Origin: Haloactinospora alba
Lineage (GTDB): Bacteria; Actinomycetota; Actinomycetes; Streptosporangiales; Streptosporangiaceae
Reading direction: 5' to 3'
DNA length: 64,000 bases
NCBI RefSeq assembly: GCF_006717075.1
Contig: NZ_VFQC01000001.1
Span: 1,054,001 to 1,118,000, forward strand
A program made the position numbers and the translations under genes. Position 1 is the stretch's first letter, and every line of letters begins with the position of its first letter. Under the pieces are notes generated by a model. It ran no database searches. It worked only from the letters and a program-made list of their open reading frames with translations, and had not been told where the DNA came from. Below are positions 52,402 through 62,640 of this stretch, piece after piece.

Positions 52402-53085
52402 ATGGACCGGCCACACACCATCGTCAGCTGCGCGATGTCCGCCGACGGGTACATCGACGACACCGGATCCGCGCCGTTACGGCTGTCCAACGACGCCGAC
52501 GCCGAGGAGGTCGACCAGCTGCGTGCCGACTGCGACGCCATCCTCGTCGGCGCCCAGACGGTGCGACGGGACGACCCCCGGTTGTTGGTGCGCTCGGAAG
52601 AACGCCGCCGTCGCCGGATCGAACAAGACAAACCGGAGAACCCCGTCAAGGTCGCCCTGAGCCAGAGCGGGAAACTCGACCCGCAGGCGCGGTTCTTCAC
52701 CGCCGGGAACGCGGGGAAACTCCTCTACACGGCGAGCGGACGCTCCGCGGCGGCGCGTCGTTTCGCCGGAGCGGAGAGAACCATCGTGGTGGACGGAGGC
52801 GACCCCATCGACCCCCGGGGTGTCCTCGCCGACCTGGCACGCCGCGGAGTCGGCCGGCTGCTGGTCGAGGGAGGCAGCCATATCCACACACTGTTCCTCA
52901 CCGCCGGGCTCGCGGACGAGCTGCGGTTGGCCGTCGCCCCGTTCTTCGTCGGGGACCCCGCCGCCCCCCGCTTCGTCGGGTCCGGAACCTTCCCCCACAC
53001 GCCGACGGCCCCGATGCGGCTCGTCGAGACCCGGGTGTTGGGGGACGTGGCAGTGCTGCGCTACATCACGGGAGGGGAAGAATGA
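52402..53085 (+). CDS. RibD C-terminal domain reductase (dihydrofolate reductase-like)
   Basis: 227 residues of the RibD-C/DHFR-like fold. VSCAMSADGYIDD at the start, ILVGAQTVRRDDPRLLVR, VALSQSGKLDP, LLVEGGSHIHTLFLTAGLADELRLAVAPFFVG and the final VLGDVAVLRYI follow the family. It should be an NADPH-dependent reductase acting on a pyrimidine ribosyl compound. No ribosome site is seen before the ATG, which lies eight bases after a possible -10 TAACCT, so the mRNA may be leaderless. The stop overlaps the deaminase gene start, making a split RibD. Confidence 0.88.
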   Translation: MDRPHTIVSCAMSADGYIDDTGSAPLRLSNDADAEEVDQLRADCDAILVGAQTVRRDDPRLLVRSEERRRRRIEQDKPENPVKVALSQSGKLDPQARFFTAGNAGKLLYTASGRSAAARRFAGAERTIVVDGGDPIDPRGVLADLARRGVGRLLVEGGSHIHTLFLTAGLADELRLAVAPFFVGDPAAPRFVGSGTFPHTPTAPMRLVETRVLGDVAVLRYITGGEE

Positions 53086-53546
53086 GCAGCGACGGGGCTC
53101 CCGCACGGGAGGCCGACCTCTACTGGCTACGCGCCGCCATCGACCTCTCCCGTTCCTGCCCGCCCGCGCACACCGCGTTCTCGGTCGGTGCGCTCCTGGT
53201 CGACGCGGAGGGGAATGTGCTCAGCGACGGTTACTCCCGCCAGGACGATCCCAGCGACCACGCCGAGGAGGCCGCCCTGCGTCAGATCGACGCTACCGAC
53301 CCGCGGCTCTCCTCGGCCACGATCTACAGCTCCCTGGAACCGTGTGGCCAGCGCGCCTCACGGCCGCGTACATGTACCGAGCTGATCCTGGACACCCCAG
53401 TTCCCCGCGTCGTTTTCGCCTGGCGGGAACCGGCCGTGTTCGTGACGGGAACGGGCGCCCAGCGGCTGCGCGCAGCGGGACGCACCGTCGTGGAGTGTCC
53501 GGAACTCGCCCCGTTGGTACGCGACGTCAACGCACACGTGTTGTGA
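53082..53546 (+). CDS. Cytidine/deoxycytidylate deaminase-family protein (RibD N-domain-like)
   Basis: 154 residues. The zinc site of the CDA fold is complete: His60-Ala-Glu62 in DHAEEAALRQID, and Cys88-x9-Cys98 in SLEPCGQRASRPRTC. The nine-residue gap and the EPC sequence are typical of RibD-type deaminases. Its ATG overlaps the stop of the reductase gene. Together the pair corresponds to a RibD split into two proteins in swapped order. They may duplicate riboflavin deaminase-reductase or act in a separate pyrimidine pathway; no other riboflavin gene is in the window. Confidence 0.87.
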   Translation: MSSDGAPAREADLYWLRAAIDLSRSCPPAHTAFSVGALLVDAEGNVLSDGYSRQDDPSDHAEEAALRQIDATDPRLSSATIYSSLEPCGQRASRPRTCTELILDTPVPRVVFAWREPAVFVTGTGAQRLRAAGRTVVECPELAPLVRDVNAHVL

Positions 53547-53581
53547 CGAAGCCGCCGTGCCCGACGGGCCCGGAGGGGCGG

Positions 53582-53791
53582 CGGAGTCCGCTCGTGACGG
53601 ACACCGTCCACCGAACAGGACTGAGGTCCTGTTTTTCTGACGCTTGTCCTGCTGCGCGTCGTCCCAGGGCACCGCCCGGCGGCGTTCTCGTCGGTCGGCG
53701 GAGGGTCCGCTCCGCCTTCCTTCTTGGCCTTGCCGGGCGGCACCGGAGACGCCGCTCGCGACGAACAGCGTCCAAAAAACAGGACCTAGAG
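53582..53791. repeat. Nested direct and inverted repeats between convergent genes
   Basis: A roughly 45-base motif (CTCG-GACG-ACA-CGTCCA-AACAGGAC) occurs at about 53582-53626 and again, directly, at about 53746-53791. An inverted copy starting AGGTCCTGTTTTTCTGACGC lies at 53625-53680, so the centre is a roughly 165-base imperfect inverted repeat whose inner arms are CCGCCCGGC and GCCGGGCGG. The right copy covers the stop codon of the helicase gene. Confidence 0.65.
53614..53637 (+). terminator. Rho-independent terminator after the deaminase gene
   Basis: AACAGGAC-TGAG-GTCCTGTT followed by TTTT, part of the repeat region. Read leftward, the related sequence GGTCCTGTTTTTT at 53769-53782 could serve the helicase gene on the other strand. 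Confidence 0.8.
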
Positions 53792-56299
53792 CTGACCGAC
53801 GTCCACGACGCGAACCACGGCGTCCCCGGCCTCGTCCGATGCGGCCAGGTCAACCTCGGCGCTGATCCCCCAGTCGCGGTCGCCCTCCGGGTCGTCGAAG
53901 ACCTGGCGGACCTCCCACCGGTCGGACCCCTCCTGGACGGAGAGCATGGCCGGCCCCCGGGCGTTCGGACCGATGCCGAGCTCGTCGTACTCGGCGTAGT
54001 ACTCGGACAGCGCCTCCTCCCACGCCGCGGCGTTCCACCCGTCTTCCCCGTCGAGTTCGCCGAGCTCGCGGTAGCGTCCCAGCGCGGCGAGCTCGACCCG
54101 GCGGAACATCGCGTTGCGGACCAGCACCCGGAAAGCGCGCGGGTTCGCGGTGACCGGCTTGGGGCGCTCCTCGGCCTCGGCCTCCGCTCCGGTGGCGGTC
54201 TCCTCCGCCGTGGGGTTGGTGAGCTTCTCCCACTCGTCCAGCAGGCTGGAGTCCACCTGCCGGACGAGCTCCCCCATCCACTCGATGAGCTCGCGCAGCT
54301 CCTCGGTCTTGTAGTCCTCCGGGACGGTCTGGCTGACCGCCTTGTAGGCGTTGGCGATGTAGCGCAGGATCAGCCCCTCCGAGCGCGCCAGCTGGTAGTA
54401 GCCGACGTACTGGGTGAACGTCATCGCCCGTTCGTACATGTCGCGCGCCACCGACTTCGGACGCAGCGGATGGTCCCCCACCCACGGATGGCCGCGCCGG
54501 TAGACCTCGTAGGCGTGTTCGAGCAGCTCCTCCAGCGGCTTGGGGTAGTCCACCTCCTCCAGCCGCTCCATGCGCTCCTCGTACTCGATCCCCTCGTCCT
54601 TCATCCGCTGCACGGCCTCACCGCGGGCCTTGTTCAGCTGCGCCCCCAGGATCTGGCGCGGGTCGTCCAACGTGGACTCCACCACGGTGAGGACGTCCAG
54701 GGCGTAGGTGGGGGAGGCGGCGTCGAGCACTTCCAGCGCCGCCAACGCGAACGTCGACAACGGCTGGTTGAGTGCGAAGTCGGGCTGCAGGTCGACGGTG
54801 AGCCGCGCGGTCCTGCCCGCATCGTCGGGCTCGTCCAGCTGTTCGACGATGCCGCCGTCCAGCAGCGACCGGTAGATCTCGATGGCTTCGTGGATGTGCT
54901 GGCGCTGGGTCGGGCGGTCGTCGTGGTTGTCGGTCAGTAGGTGACGCATCGCGGCGAAACAGTCCCCGGGGCGGGCGATGACGCTCAGCAGCATCGCGTT
55001 GCTCACCTTGAACCGGGACCTGAGCGGTTCGGGCTGGGCGGCGATGAGCTTGTCGAACGTGGCGTTGTCCCACCCGACGAACCCGTCCGGGGCCTTCTTC
55101 CGCACCACCTTGCGCCGCTTCTTGGGGTCGTCGCCCGCCTTGGCCAGCGCCTTCTCGTTCTCGATGACGTGTTCGGGGGCCTGGACGACCACGTTGCCCA
55201 CCGTGTCGAAACCGGCACGGCCGGCCCGGCCCGCGATCTGGTGGAACTCGCGTGCGCTGAGCCTGCGTACCCGGCTCCCGTCGTACTTGCTCAACCCGGT
55301 GAACAGCACGGTGCGGATGGGAACGTTGACACCGACACCGAGAGTGTCCGTGCCGCAGATGACCTTGAGCAGACCGGCTTGGGCGAGCCGTTCCACCAAC
55401 CGCCGGTACTTGGGCAGCATCCCGGCGTGGTGCACTCCGATGCCGTGTCGCACGTAACGGGAGAGGTTGCGCCCGAACTTCGTGGTGAACCGGAACCCGC
55501 CGATCTCCTCGGCGATCGCGTCCTTCTCCGCCCGGGTGCACATGTTGATGCTGGTGAGCGACTGGGCGCGTTCCACGGCCTGGGCCTGGGTGAAGTGCAC
55601 GATGTACACGGGCGCTTCCCGCTCACCGAGCAGCTCCTCCAGGGTCTCGTGCAGCGGGGTGCTGCGGTAGGAGTAGTACAGCGGAACCGGGCGTTCGGCC
55701 GAGCTGACCACGGCCGTCCTGCGGCCGGTGCGCCGCGTCAGGTCCTCCTCGAAGCGGGTGACGTCGCCCAACGTCGCCGACATCAGCAGGAACTGCGCCT
55801 GGGGGACCTCCAGCAGCGGCACCTGCCAGGCCCATCCCCGCTCCGGGTCACCGTAGAAGTGGAACTCGTCCATGACCACGGTGCCGATGTCGGCGCTGGT
55901 GCCGTCCCGCAGCGCGATGTTGGCCAGTACCTCGGCAGTGCAGCACACGATGGGCGCATCGGCGTTGACACTGGCATCGCCGGTCATCATGCCGACGTTC
56001 TCGGTTCCGAACAGGTTGCACAGTTCGAAGAACTTCTCCGAGACGAGGGCCTTGATCGGTGCGGTGTAGAACGCGCACTCGTCCCTTCCCAACGCCGCGA
56101 ACAGCGCACCGGCCGCCACCAGGCTCTTCCCGGAACCGGTGGGGGTGCTGAGGATGACGTTGGAGCCCGTCACGATCTCGATGAGGGCTTCTTCCTGGTG
56201 CGGGTAGAGAGTGAGCCCCTGCTCCCCGGCCCAGGTCTCGAATGCCGCGTAGACGGTGTCGGGTTCTGGTTCGGCCGGAAGCTGATCTATGAGAAGCAC
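53786..56299 (-). CDS. DEAD/DEAH-box RNA helicase, Ski2/Mtr4-like with DUF3516
   Basis: 837 residues. Helicase core: PHQEEALIEIVTGSNVILSTPTGSGKSLVAAGAL (Walker A, near 40-65), APIKALVSEKF (Ia), VMDEFHFYGDPERG (DExH box as DEFH), LLMSATLGDV (III), ICGTDTLGVGVNVPIRTVLF (V) and QIAGRAGRAGFDTVG (VI). The C-terminal 450 residues are the DUF3516 region of actinobacterial Ski2-like helicases (VTANPRAFRVLVRNAMFRRVELAALG). Likely role in RNA processing or decay, possibly nucleotide-dependent unwinding of structured RNA. Close homologues are present across actinobacteria as single genes, as here. Confidence 0.93.
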   Translation of the reverse strand: MLLIDQLPAEPEPDTVYAAFETWAGEQGLTLYPHQEEALIEIVTGSNVILSTPTGSGKSLVAAGALFAALGRDECAFYTAPIKALVSEKFFELCNLFGTENVGMMTGDASVNADAPIVCCTAEVLANIALRDGTSADIGTVVMDEFHFYGDPERGWAWQVPLLEVPQAQFLLMSATLGDVTRFEEDLTRRTGRRTAVVSSAERPVPLYYSYRSTPLHETLEELLGEREAPVYIVHFTQAQAVERAQSLTSINMCTRAEKDAIAEEIGGFRFTTKFGRNLSRYVRHGIGVHHAGMLPKYRRLVERLAQAGLLKVICGTDTLGVGVNVPIRTVLFTGLSKYDGSRVRRLSAREFHQIAGRAGRAGFDTVGNVVVQAPEHVIENEKALAKAGDDPKKRRKVVRKKAPDGFVGWDNATFDKLIAAQPEPLRSRFKVSNAMLLSVIARPGDCFAAMRHLLTDNHDDRPTQRQHIHEAIEIYRSLLDGGIVEQLDEPDDAGRTARLTVDLQPDFALNQPLSTFALAALEVLDAASPTYALDVLTVVESTLDDPRQILGAQLNKARGEAVQRMKDEGIEYEERMERLEEVDYPKPLEELLEHAYEVYRRGHPWVGDHPLRPKSVARDMYERAMTFTQYVGYYQLARSEGLILRYIANAYKAVSQTVPEDYKTEELRELIEWMGELVRQVDSSLLDEWEKLTNPTAEETATGAEAEAEERPKPVTANPRAFRVLVRNAMFRRVELAALGRYRELGELDGEDGWNAAAWEEALSEYYAEYDELGIGPNARGPAMLSVQEGSDRWEVRQVFDDPEGDRDWGISAEVDLAASDEAGDAVVRVVDVGQL

Positions 56300-56318
56300 G
56301 TTTCCTATGGTGCCCGCT

Positions 56319-57650
56319 TCAGAGCACCTCCTGGTCCATACCGCTGCGGGACCTGCTGTCGGACCACGGTTCCGCCGCCGCGTGCGCGGGTGTGTGGGAT
56401 TCGTCGTGTTCGCGGTGCAGCGTGATGTCGACGTGTGCCAGGTCCTGTGTGTCCAGCGCGGCCCGGGCGAGCCGCGGTGCGTGTTCGGGGGCGGTCACGA
56501 GCAGGGCCAACCGTTCGCTGGGGAGGTCGGACGCGCTGTAGACACCGTTGCCGTCGGTCTCGTGGGTGGCGATCCGGGTTCCGGCGCTGTCGGTGAGCGT
56601 GACGGTGGCTCCCGCCACCGGCGTGCCGTGGGCGTCGGCGACGCGCCCGACGAGCGAGGGGACACTCTGTTCCCCGGCCTGCGCCTCGCGCCGTTCGGCC
56701 CGTTTGGTGCGGATCGTGTCCACGAGGACGAGTGCGACGCCGAACACGGTCCAGGAGCTGAGCACGGTCAGGGGCCAGGCGAGCTTGACCCCGTCGAAGT
56801 ACAGGATGTTACGGATCGCCTCGATTCCCTGGCCCATGGGGAGGAACGGGTGGAGGGCCTGGAAGAAGCGGGGGACCATCTCCACCGGGATGGCTCCGCC
56901 GCTGGAGGGCAGGCTCAGCAGGACGAACAGCCCCAGAGCCACACCGGGGAAGGCGCGTTTCGTGAAGGGCATCAGTCCCAGGCACGGCCAGATGACCGAC
57001 TGGGTGATCAGGAACGCGAGGGGCAGCACCCAGGGGTCGCTGGGGATGACGTCCATGCTCGTGCTGATGGCGTAGCACAGCACCGATGTCACGAGCCCGA
57101 AGGCGGAGGCCGCCAGGCACTTGATCCACCTGGCGAGGTGGGGAGCCTGCGCGGAGAGCATCATCACCGCGATGTAGCCGGTGAGGTTCCAGGGAAGAAC
57201 CATGTAGAACAGGCTGGTTCCCAACCCGTCCCCGGGAGCGCTCGGTGCGACGTCGGTGGTGGTGAGCTCGGCTCCGTCCTGCTGCGCGATGGGGGCGAAG
57301 GTCTCCTGCACCGTCATGGCCAGGGAGCGGCCCAGTGAGCTCGAGAAGTAGAGCTCGTGGTCTCCGGGGGCGTAGGCGGCGACCACGTCGCGGTCCAGAA
57401 CCGCCTGCCGCGCTTCCTTCGCGTCGTCGGCGGGGCTGACGTCGAAACTGTCCGGGGCCTTGTCCTCCAGAGCCATGGAGACCGCGGCCGCTGGCTGCTC
57501 TCCCACCACCGCGACCGGCATGTCGGTCGGCTCGGGGGAGTGGAACGGCAGCAGGTAGCACAGCATGAACCCGACGGCGAAGAACAGCGGGAACCACAGT
57601 CCCAACCCCAGGGACTTCGCTACCGATGTCGGGGCATGCGTGTCGGACAA
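56319..57650 (-). CDS. ABC-2/YhgE-like membrane protein with carboxypeptidase-regulatory-like domain
   Basis: 443 residues. One span near the N-terminus (LGLWFPLFFAVGFMLCYLL) and an extracellular section to about 180 (VVGEQPAAAVSMALEDKA...) precede a block of five to six spans (WNLTGYIAVMMLSAQ..., SWTVFGVALVLVDTI). This is the YhgE/Pip or DUF3533-like layout of putative export proteins. The last 110 residues are a soluble CarboxypepD_reg-like beta domain (LVGRVADAHGTPVAGATVTLTDSAGTRIA). TTG 57650 is chosen since GAGG lies six bases upstream; GTG 57698 is the alternative. The divergent TetR gene and shared palindrome suggest drug- or lipid-responsive control. Confidence 0.82.
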   Translation of the reverse strand: MSDTHAPTSVAKSLGLGLWFPLFFAVGFMLCYLLPFHSPEPTDMPVAVVGEQPAAAVSMALEDKAPDSFDVSPADDAKEARQAVLDRDVVAAYAPGDHELYFSSSLGRSLAMTVQETFAPIAQQDGAELTTTDVAPSAPGDGLGTSLFYMVLPWNLTGYIAVMMLSAQAPHLARWIKCLAASAFGLVTSVLCYAISTSMDVIPSDPWVLPLAFLITQSVIWPCLGLMPFTKRAFPGVALGLFVLLSLPSSGGAIPVEMVPRFFQALHPFLPMGQGIEAIRNILYFDGVKLAWPLTVLSSWTVFGVALVLVDTIRTKRAERREAQAGEQSVPSLVGRVADAHGTPVAGATVTLTDSAGTRIATHETDGNGVYSASDLPSERLALLVTAPEHAPRLARAALDTQDLAHVDITLHREHDESHTPAHAAAEPWSDSRSRSGMDQEVL

Positions 57651-57714
57651 GAGGCACCTCGCGTGAGTGGGGCGTCGTTCGGCGTTACGGGGGGACACGT
57701 ACAGTGTAGAAAAA

Positions 57715-57732
57715 TTTTGCAGAACTGCAAAA
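57715..57732. promoter_or_regulatory. TetR-type operator between the membrane-protein and TetR genes
   Basis: TTTTGCAGA-ACTGCAAAA is symmetric at 8 of 9 positions per arm. It sits in an A/T-rich spot roughly midway between the two divergent starts (65 and 100 bases away), the classic position for a local repressor controlling both genes. Confidence 0.7.
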
Positions 57733-57831
57733 CTGCATTAATGTAAAAATCGTGTTAGCTGGAGGGAACGCGTAACGCCGAACCGCCGTTAACCTCGGTA
57801 GGGAACACACAGTGGTGGGCGTGGAGTGACG

Positions 57832-58443
57832 ATGACAACGGTGGACGACGACGGCTGCGGTCTGCGTGAACGCAAGAAACGCATGACACGTTCCGCCCTG
57901 CGCGAGGCGGCGGTGCGGCTGTTCGGCGAACACGGTCCCGAGGCCGTCACGGTGGAGGACATATGCGCCGCGGCCGGAGTGTCACCGCGGACCTTCTTCA
58001 ACTACTTCGCGTCCAAGGAGGAGACCGTCCTCCCGTTCACCGCTGACACGCACGACCGCCTGGTGCAGGAGCTCCGCCAGCGGCCGGCGGGAGAGGAGCC
58101 GCTTCCGGCGCTCCACGCCGTGCTGCGCGCCGCCGTCTCCCGCGCGATGCTCAGCGAGACCTGGCAGGAGGAGGCCCGGCTGCTACGCGTCCATCCCCAA
58201 CTGCTGCACCGGGGGATCGCAGCGAGCAGGTCCACGCAGGGTGCCCTGGCGACCGGCGTAGCCGAACGAACCGGCCGCGAGACGAGTGACCCCTACGTGT
58301 GGTTGGTGGCCGCGGTCGCCACGACGGCGATGCGCGTGGCGGTCGACGTGTGGCAGGAGGGAACGGAGGAGTCCGACCCTCTCGCCGCGCTGGACCAGGC
58401 CTTCCAGTGGCTGGAACAGGGGCTGGCACCGCCGCGCTCCTGA
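57832..58443 (+). CDS. TetR-family transcriptional regulator
   Basis: 203 residues. The N-terminal HTH reads RKKRMTRSALREAAVRLFGEHGPEAVTVEDICAAAGVSPRTFFNYFASKEETVL, near-ideal for the family (MftR-like branch). The C-terminal helical domain (TWQEEARLLRVHPQLLHRGIAASRSTQGALATGVAERTG) has no identified ligand. ATG 57832 is preferred over GTG 57826 because GGAG lies five bases upstream. Divergent from the YhgE-like membrane protein with a palindrome between, so it probably represses that gene and itself. Confidence 0.9.
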   Translation: MTTVDDDGCGLRERKKRMTRSALREAAVRLFGEHGPEAVTVEDICAAAGVSPRTFFNYFASKEETVLPFTADTHDRLVQELRQRPAGEEPLPALHAVLRAAVSRAMLSETWQEEARLLRVHPQLLHRGIAASRSTQGALATGVAERTGRETSDPYVWLVAAVATTAMRVAVDVWQEGTEESDPLAALDQAFQWLEQGLAPPRS

Positions 58444-58543
58444 ACCGAACGGGAAGGGGGATCGGAACACGCCTTCCCAGGCCCCGGGAAAACGGGACAC
58501 GCCCCGGAACGGGACGCGCCCCACACGAACGCCCGCGGCGGTG

Positions 58544-60380
<1,837 letters not shown>

Positions 60381-61256
60381 ATGCAGCGGGACGGGCCAGC
60401 AGTGACCGGTACGGAGGCGCTCGCGTCCGTACCTCGGGAACCGTTCATCCCATCACGGATCTATGTGCCGAGCGAGGACACGGGGTGGTTGGTTCCCCTG
60501 CACCGTGAGGACGATCCCGAGCGATGGCGACAGCAGGTCTACGCCAACCGGCCTGTCGTCACGGCTGTCGCCCCCGATCCTCGCGCGCCTACGCGCATCC
60601 TTGATCCCACGACCGGTCGGGGCTACGTGTCCACCTCCTCCAGCAGTGACCCGCGCATCATGTCCCGCATGATCGACGCTGCGGACCTGGTGCCGGGCAT
60701 GCGGGTGCTGGAGATCGGAACCGGGACTGGATACAACGCCGCGCTGCTCGCTTACCTGCTCGGTGCGGAGAACGTCGTCAGTGTGGAGGTTGATGTGAGC
60801 GTTGCCGAGTACGCTCGTTCTTCCCTTGCTGCGGCGGGTTATCCAGTGCGGGTCGTGGCTGGCGACGGAACGGAGGGCTACCCGCCGGGGGCGCCCTATG
60901 ACCGTGTTATCGCGACCGCTTCCGTGGCCGCCCTGCCGTATGCGTGGATAGAGCAGACCAGACCGGGCGGATGCATCGTCGCGCCGTGGGCGGCCACGTT
61001 CCACCCGGATGGCCCGCTGGGCCTGTTCACGGTCGGAGGGGATGGCGGAGCTGAGGGACGGTTCAGCGATCCGGCCCCGTTCATGCCGATGCGTGGTTCC
61101 CGGATACCTCCGGGCACCCACGTTCAGGAATGGTGGGAGAGCATGGACGAGCCCGAACCTGCACGGTTCGGTCTCACCGTCACCCCTGAAGGACACCAGC
61201 GGCTCTGGCTCGACGAACCACGGCGGATGGTGGACCCTACGCCCATGCCGGAGTAG
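60381..61256 (+). CDS. PCMT-like SAM-dependent methyltransferase
   Basis: 291 residues in the protein-L-isoaspartate O-methyltransferase superfamily. SAM motif I is VLEIGTGTGYNAALLAYLLG (from residue 109), followed by VVSVEVDVSVAEYARSSL, VVAGDGTEGYPPGAPYDRVIATASVAALPYAWIEQTRPGG and a C-terminal family extension (RLWLDEPRRMVDPTP). The front section (VPREPFIPSRIYVPSEDTGWLVPLHRE) matches the branch used in actinobacterial peptide-modification and regulator-linked loci (FxLD-type methyltransferases) rather than the housekeeping repair enzyme. GTG 60372 three codons upstream is an alternative start. No precursor peptide was found nearby. Confidence 0.85.
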   Translation: MQRDGPAVTGTEALASVPREPFIPSRIYVPSEDTGWLVPLHREDDPERWRQQVYANRPVVTAVAPDPRAPTRILDPTTGRGYVSTSSSSDPRIMSRMIDAADLVPGMRVLEIGTGTGYNAALLAYLLGAENVVSVEVDVSVAEYARSSLAAAGYPVRVVAGDGTEGYPPGAPYDRVIATASVAALPYAWIEQTRPGGCIVAPWAATFHPDGPLGLFTVGGDGGAEGRFSDPAPFMPMRGSRIPPGTHVQEWWESMDEPEPARFGLTVTPEGHQRLWLDEPRRMVDPTPMPE

Positions 61257-61336
61257 CTCCGGCACAACAACAGCCCCCGGACGAACCGGGGGCTGACGCG
61301 TTCGTCCCGCGATCGGAGGCGCCACGGGGGCGAAGG

Positions 61337-61516
61337 TTACAGCCGGTCAGCACGCACCTCGTCGAGGAACGCCTTCCACTCCGACGCGGAGAACGACAGG
61401 TGGCCGTCCTGCCGATTCTGGGTGTCGCGGACGTCCACGCTCGTCTCAGCAGAGCGGAACTCCACACACTGGCCGCCCGTGTCGCTGTACGTCGATTTCC
61501 GCCATTCGGACATCAT
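61337..61516 (-). CDS. DUF397 protein
   Basis: A 59-residue gene. Its protein begins MMSEWRKSTYSDTGGQCVEF, then SAETSVDVRDTQNRQDG and a final SEWKAFLDEVRADRL, the standard DUF397 pattern. AGGAG lies seven bases before the first ATG, and that ATG overlaps the stop of the XRE gene. DUF397 proteins almost always follow an XRE-DUF5753 gene; the pair acts as a regulator and its small antagonist or partner in developmental and secondary-metabolism control. Confidence 0.92.
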   Translation of the reverse strand: MMSEWRKSTYSDTGGQCVEFRSAETSVDVRDTQNRQDGHLSFSASEWKAFLDEVRADRL

Positions 61517-62325
61517 CGCAGCTCTCCTAGCATGTTGCGCGACTGGTGGGAGGGGAGTGCAACGGCATACGCTTGCCTGGTCACCTCGTCCAGTCGCGCC
61601 CAGTCGGTTGACTCGTCCAGGAGGAAATTACCGGATACGTGGTCCGTTGTGCCTGCTCTCCCTCCGTCAGAGAGACGTAGGAGCACCAGCGGGGACGTAA
61701 TCCCGACGAGTAGCGCATCCTCTGGCACGAGGCACAGGGTCACACGGCCAGTGTCCATGATCTTGCACAAGTGGTTCGCCTGTGCTTTCCGTATGGGCTC
61801 CGGGACCCGCGTGAATGCGGCCATCGGGACAACGGCACTGACGATAGGGTCTCTTCCCTGCTGTAGCTTTTCGTACCGTCCACCGCGTACTTGTGCCAGC
61901 CGTCGGATTTCCTCAGGCTTTTCCAGCGGTTGCCCGTACCGGAACACCATTTCGGCGTACTCCTGGCACTGCAACATCCCCGGCACAAGAACCGGCGAAA
62001 AGCATTCGATTGAGACAGCTTCTGCCATGAGCTTCGCAGCGTCTTGCATCCATGGCGGCAGGGACGACCCCGATGTCTGGGATGTCCATAACCGCAACAA
62101 TGCGCCCTGAGCAGCAAGAATGCCATCTATCTTCACGACGTCTTCCCGCTTCGGAGTAGTCTCCTCTCGCTCCCATCGGGAAAGCGTGCTTGCTGTGGTC
62201 CCTAGCTCGCCTGCCAGGTCTCGTAACGTCAAACCTGCGACATCGCGCAACTGTTTGAGACGTTCTGCAAATCGGGGGGGCGACCATGTGACGATGCTAG
62301 CTGTTTTGTTGCAACTGTTCAGCAG
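61513..62325 (-). CDS. XRE-family regulator with DUF5753 domain
   Basis: About 270 residues. The HTH (RFAERLKQLRDVAGLTLRDLAGELGTTASTLSRWEREETTP) is near the N-terminus, and DUF5753 follows (SIECFSPVLVPGMLQCQEYAEMVFRYGQ, RQGR-like RGGRYEKLQQGRDP, VSGNFLLDESTDWARLDEVTRQAYAVAL). No ATG or GTG occurs in frame within a reasonable distance before the HTH: the first plausible starts are CTG at 62325/62322 with AAAGG just upstream. A GTG much further up would place 40 extra residues over the divergent gene's promoter. The end overlaps the DUF397 start by four bases. Confidence 0.85.
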   Translation of the reverse strand: MLNSCNKTASIVTWSPPRFAERLKQLRDVAGLTLRDLAGELGTTASTLSRWEREETTPKREDVVKIDGILAAQGALLRLWTSQTSGSSLPPWMQDAAKLMAEAVSIECFSPVLVPGMLQCQEYAEMVFRYGQPLEKPEEIRRLAQVRGGRYEKLQQGRDPIVSAVVPMAAFTRVPEPIRKAQANHLCKIMDTGRVTLCLVPEDALLVGITSPLVLLRLSDGGRAGTTDHVSGNFLLDESTDWARLDEVTRQAYAVALPSHQSRNMLGELR

Positions 62326-62364
62326 AACCTTTGTGACATGGCCACAACCGGCGACGCTGGGTTC

Positions 62365-62640
62365 ATGAACGCAGTTACCGCCGACCACGAGTCCATGGTT
62401 CGGTTCCCGGAAAGGGAAGCCGACCGTGTGGAGTCGGAAGCTCCGGTTGGGTGGCGGGTCGTGTGGCTTCCCCGCCACGGGATGTACCTCGCATACACGG
62501 AAGCAGAAGCGGGAACCGGCGCCGGCCCGTGTGTGGCAGAGGCGGAACCGGACCGTGTCATCTCCTCCATCCGAGCCCTCGGAGAACTCCGCGATGGCGT
62601 CCGGAAGTGGGTCGCTCACTGCTGGAGGGCCGAGCTGTGA
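62365..62640 (+). CDS. Small protein of unknown function before the radical SAM gene
   Basis: 91 residues (100 if ATG 62338 is used). Pattern: MNAVTADHESMVRFPEREADRVESE then VGWRVVWLPRHGMYLAYTEAEAG and ELRDGVRKWVAHCWRAEL. No signal, span or catalytic motif. Its stop overlaps the next start (GTGA), so it belongs to one operon with the second small protein and the radical SAM gene. Similar small genes precede this radical SAM family in other actinomycetes. The shorter start leaves room for a promoter shared with the divergent XRE gene. Confidence 0.7.
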   Translation: MNAVTADHESMVRFPEREADRVESEAPVGWRVVWLPRHGMYLAYTEAEAGTGAGPCVAEAEPDRVISSIRALGELRDGVRKWVAHCWRAEL

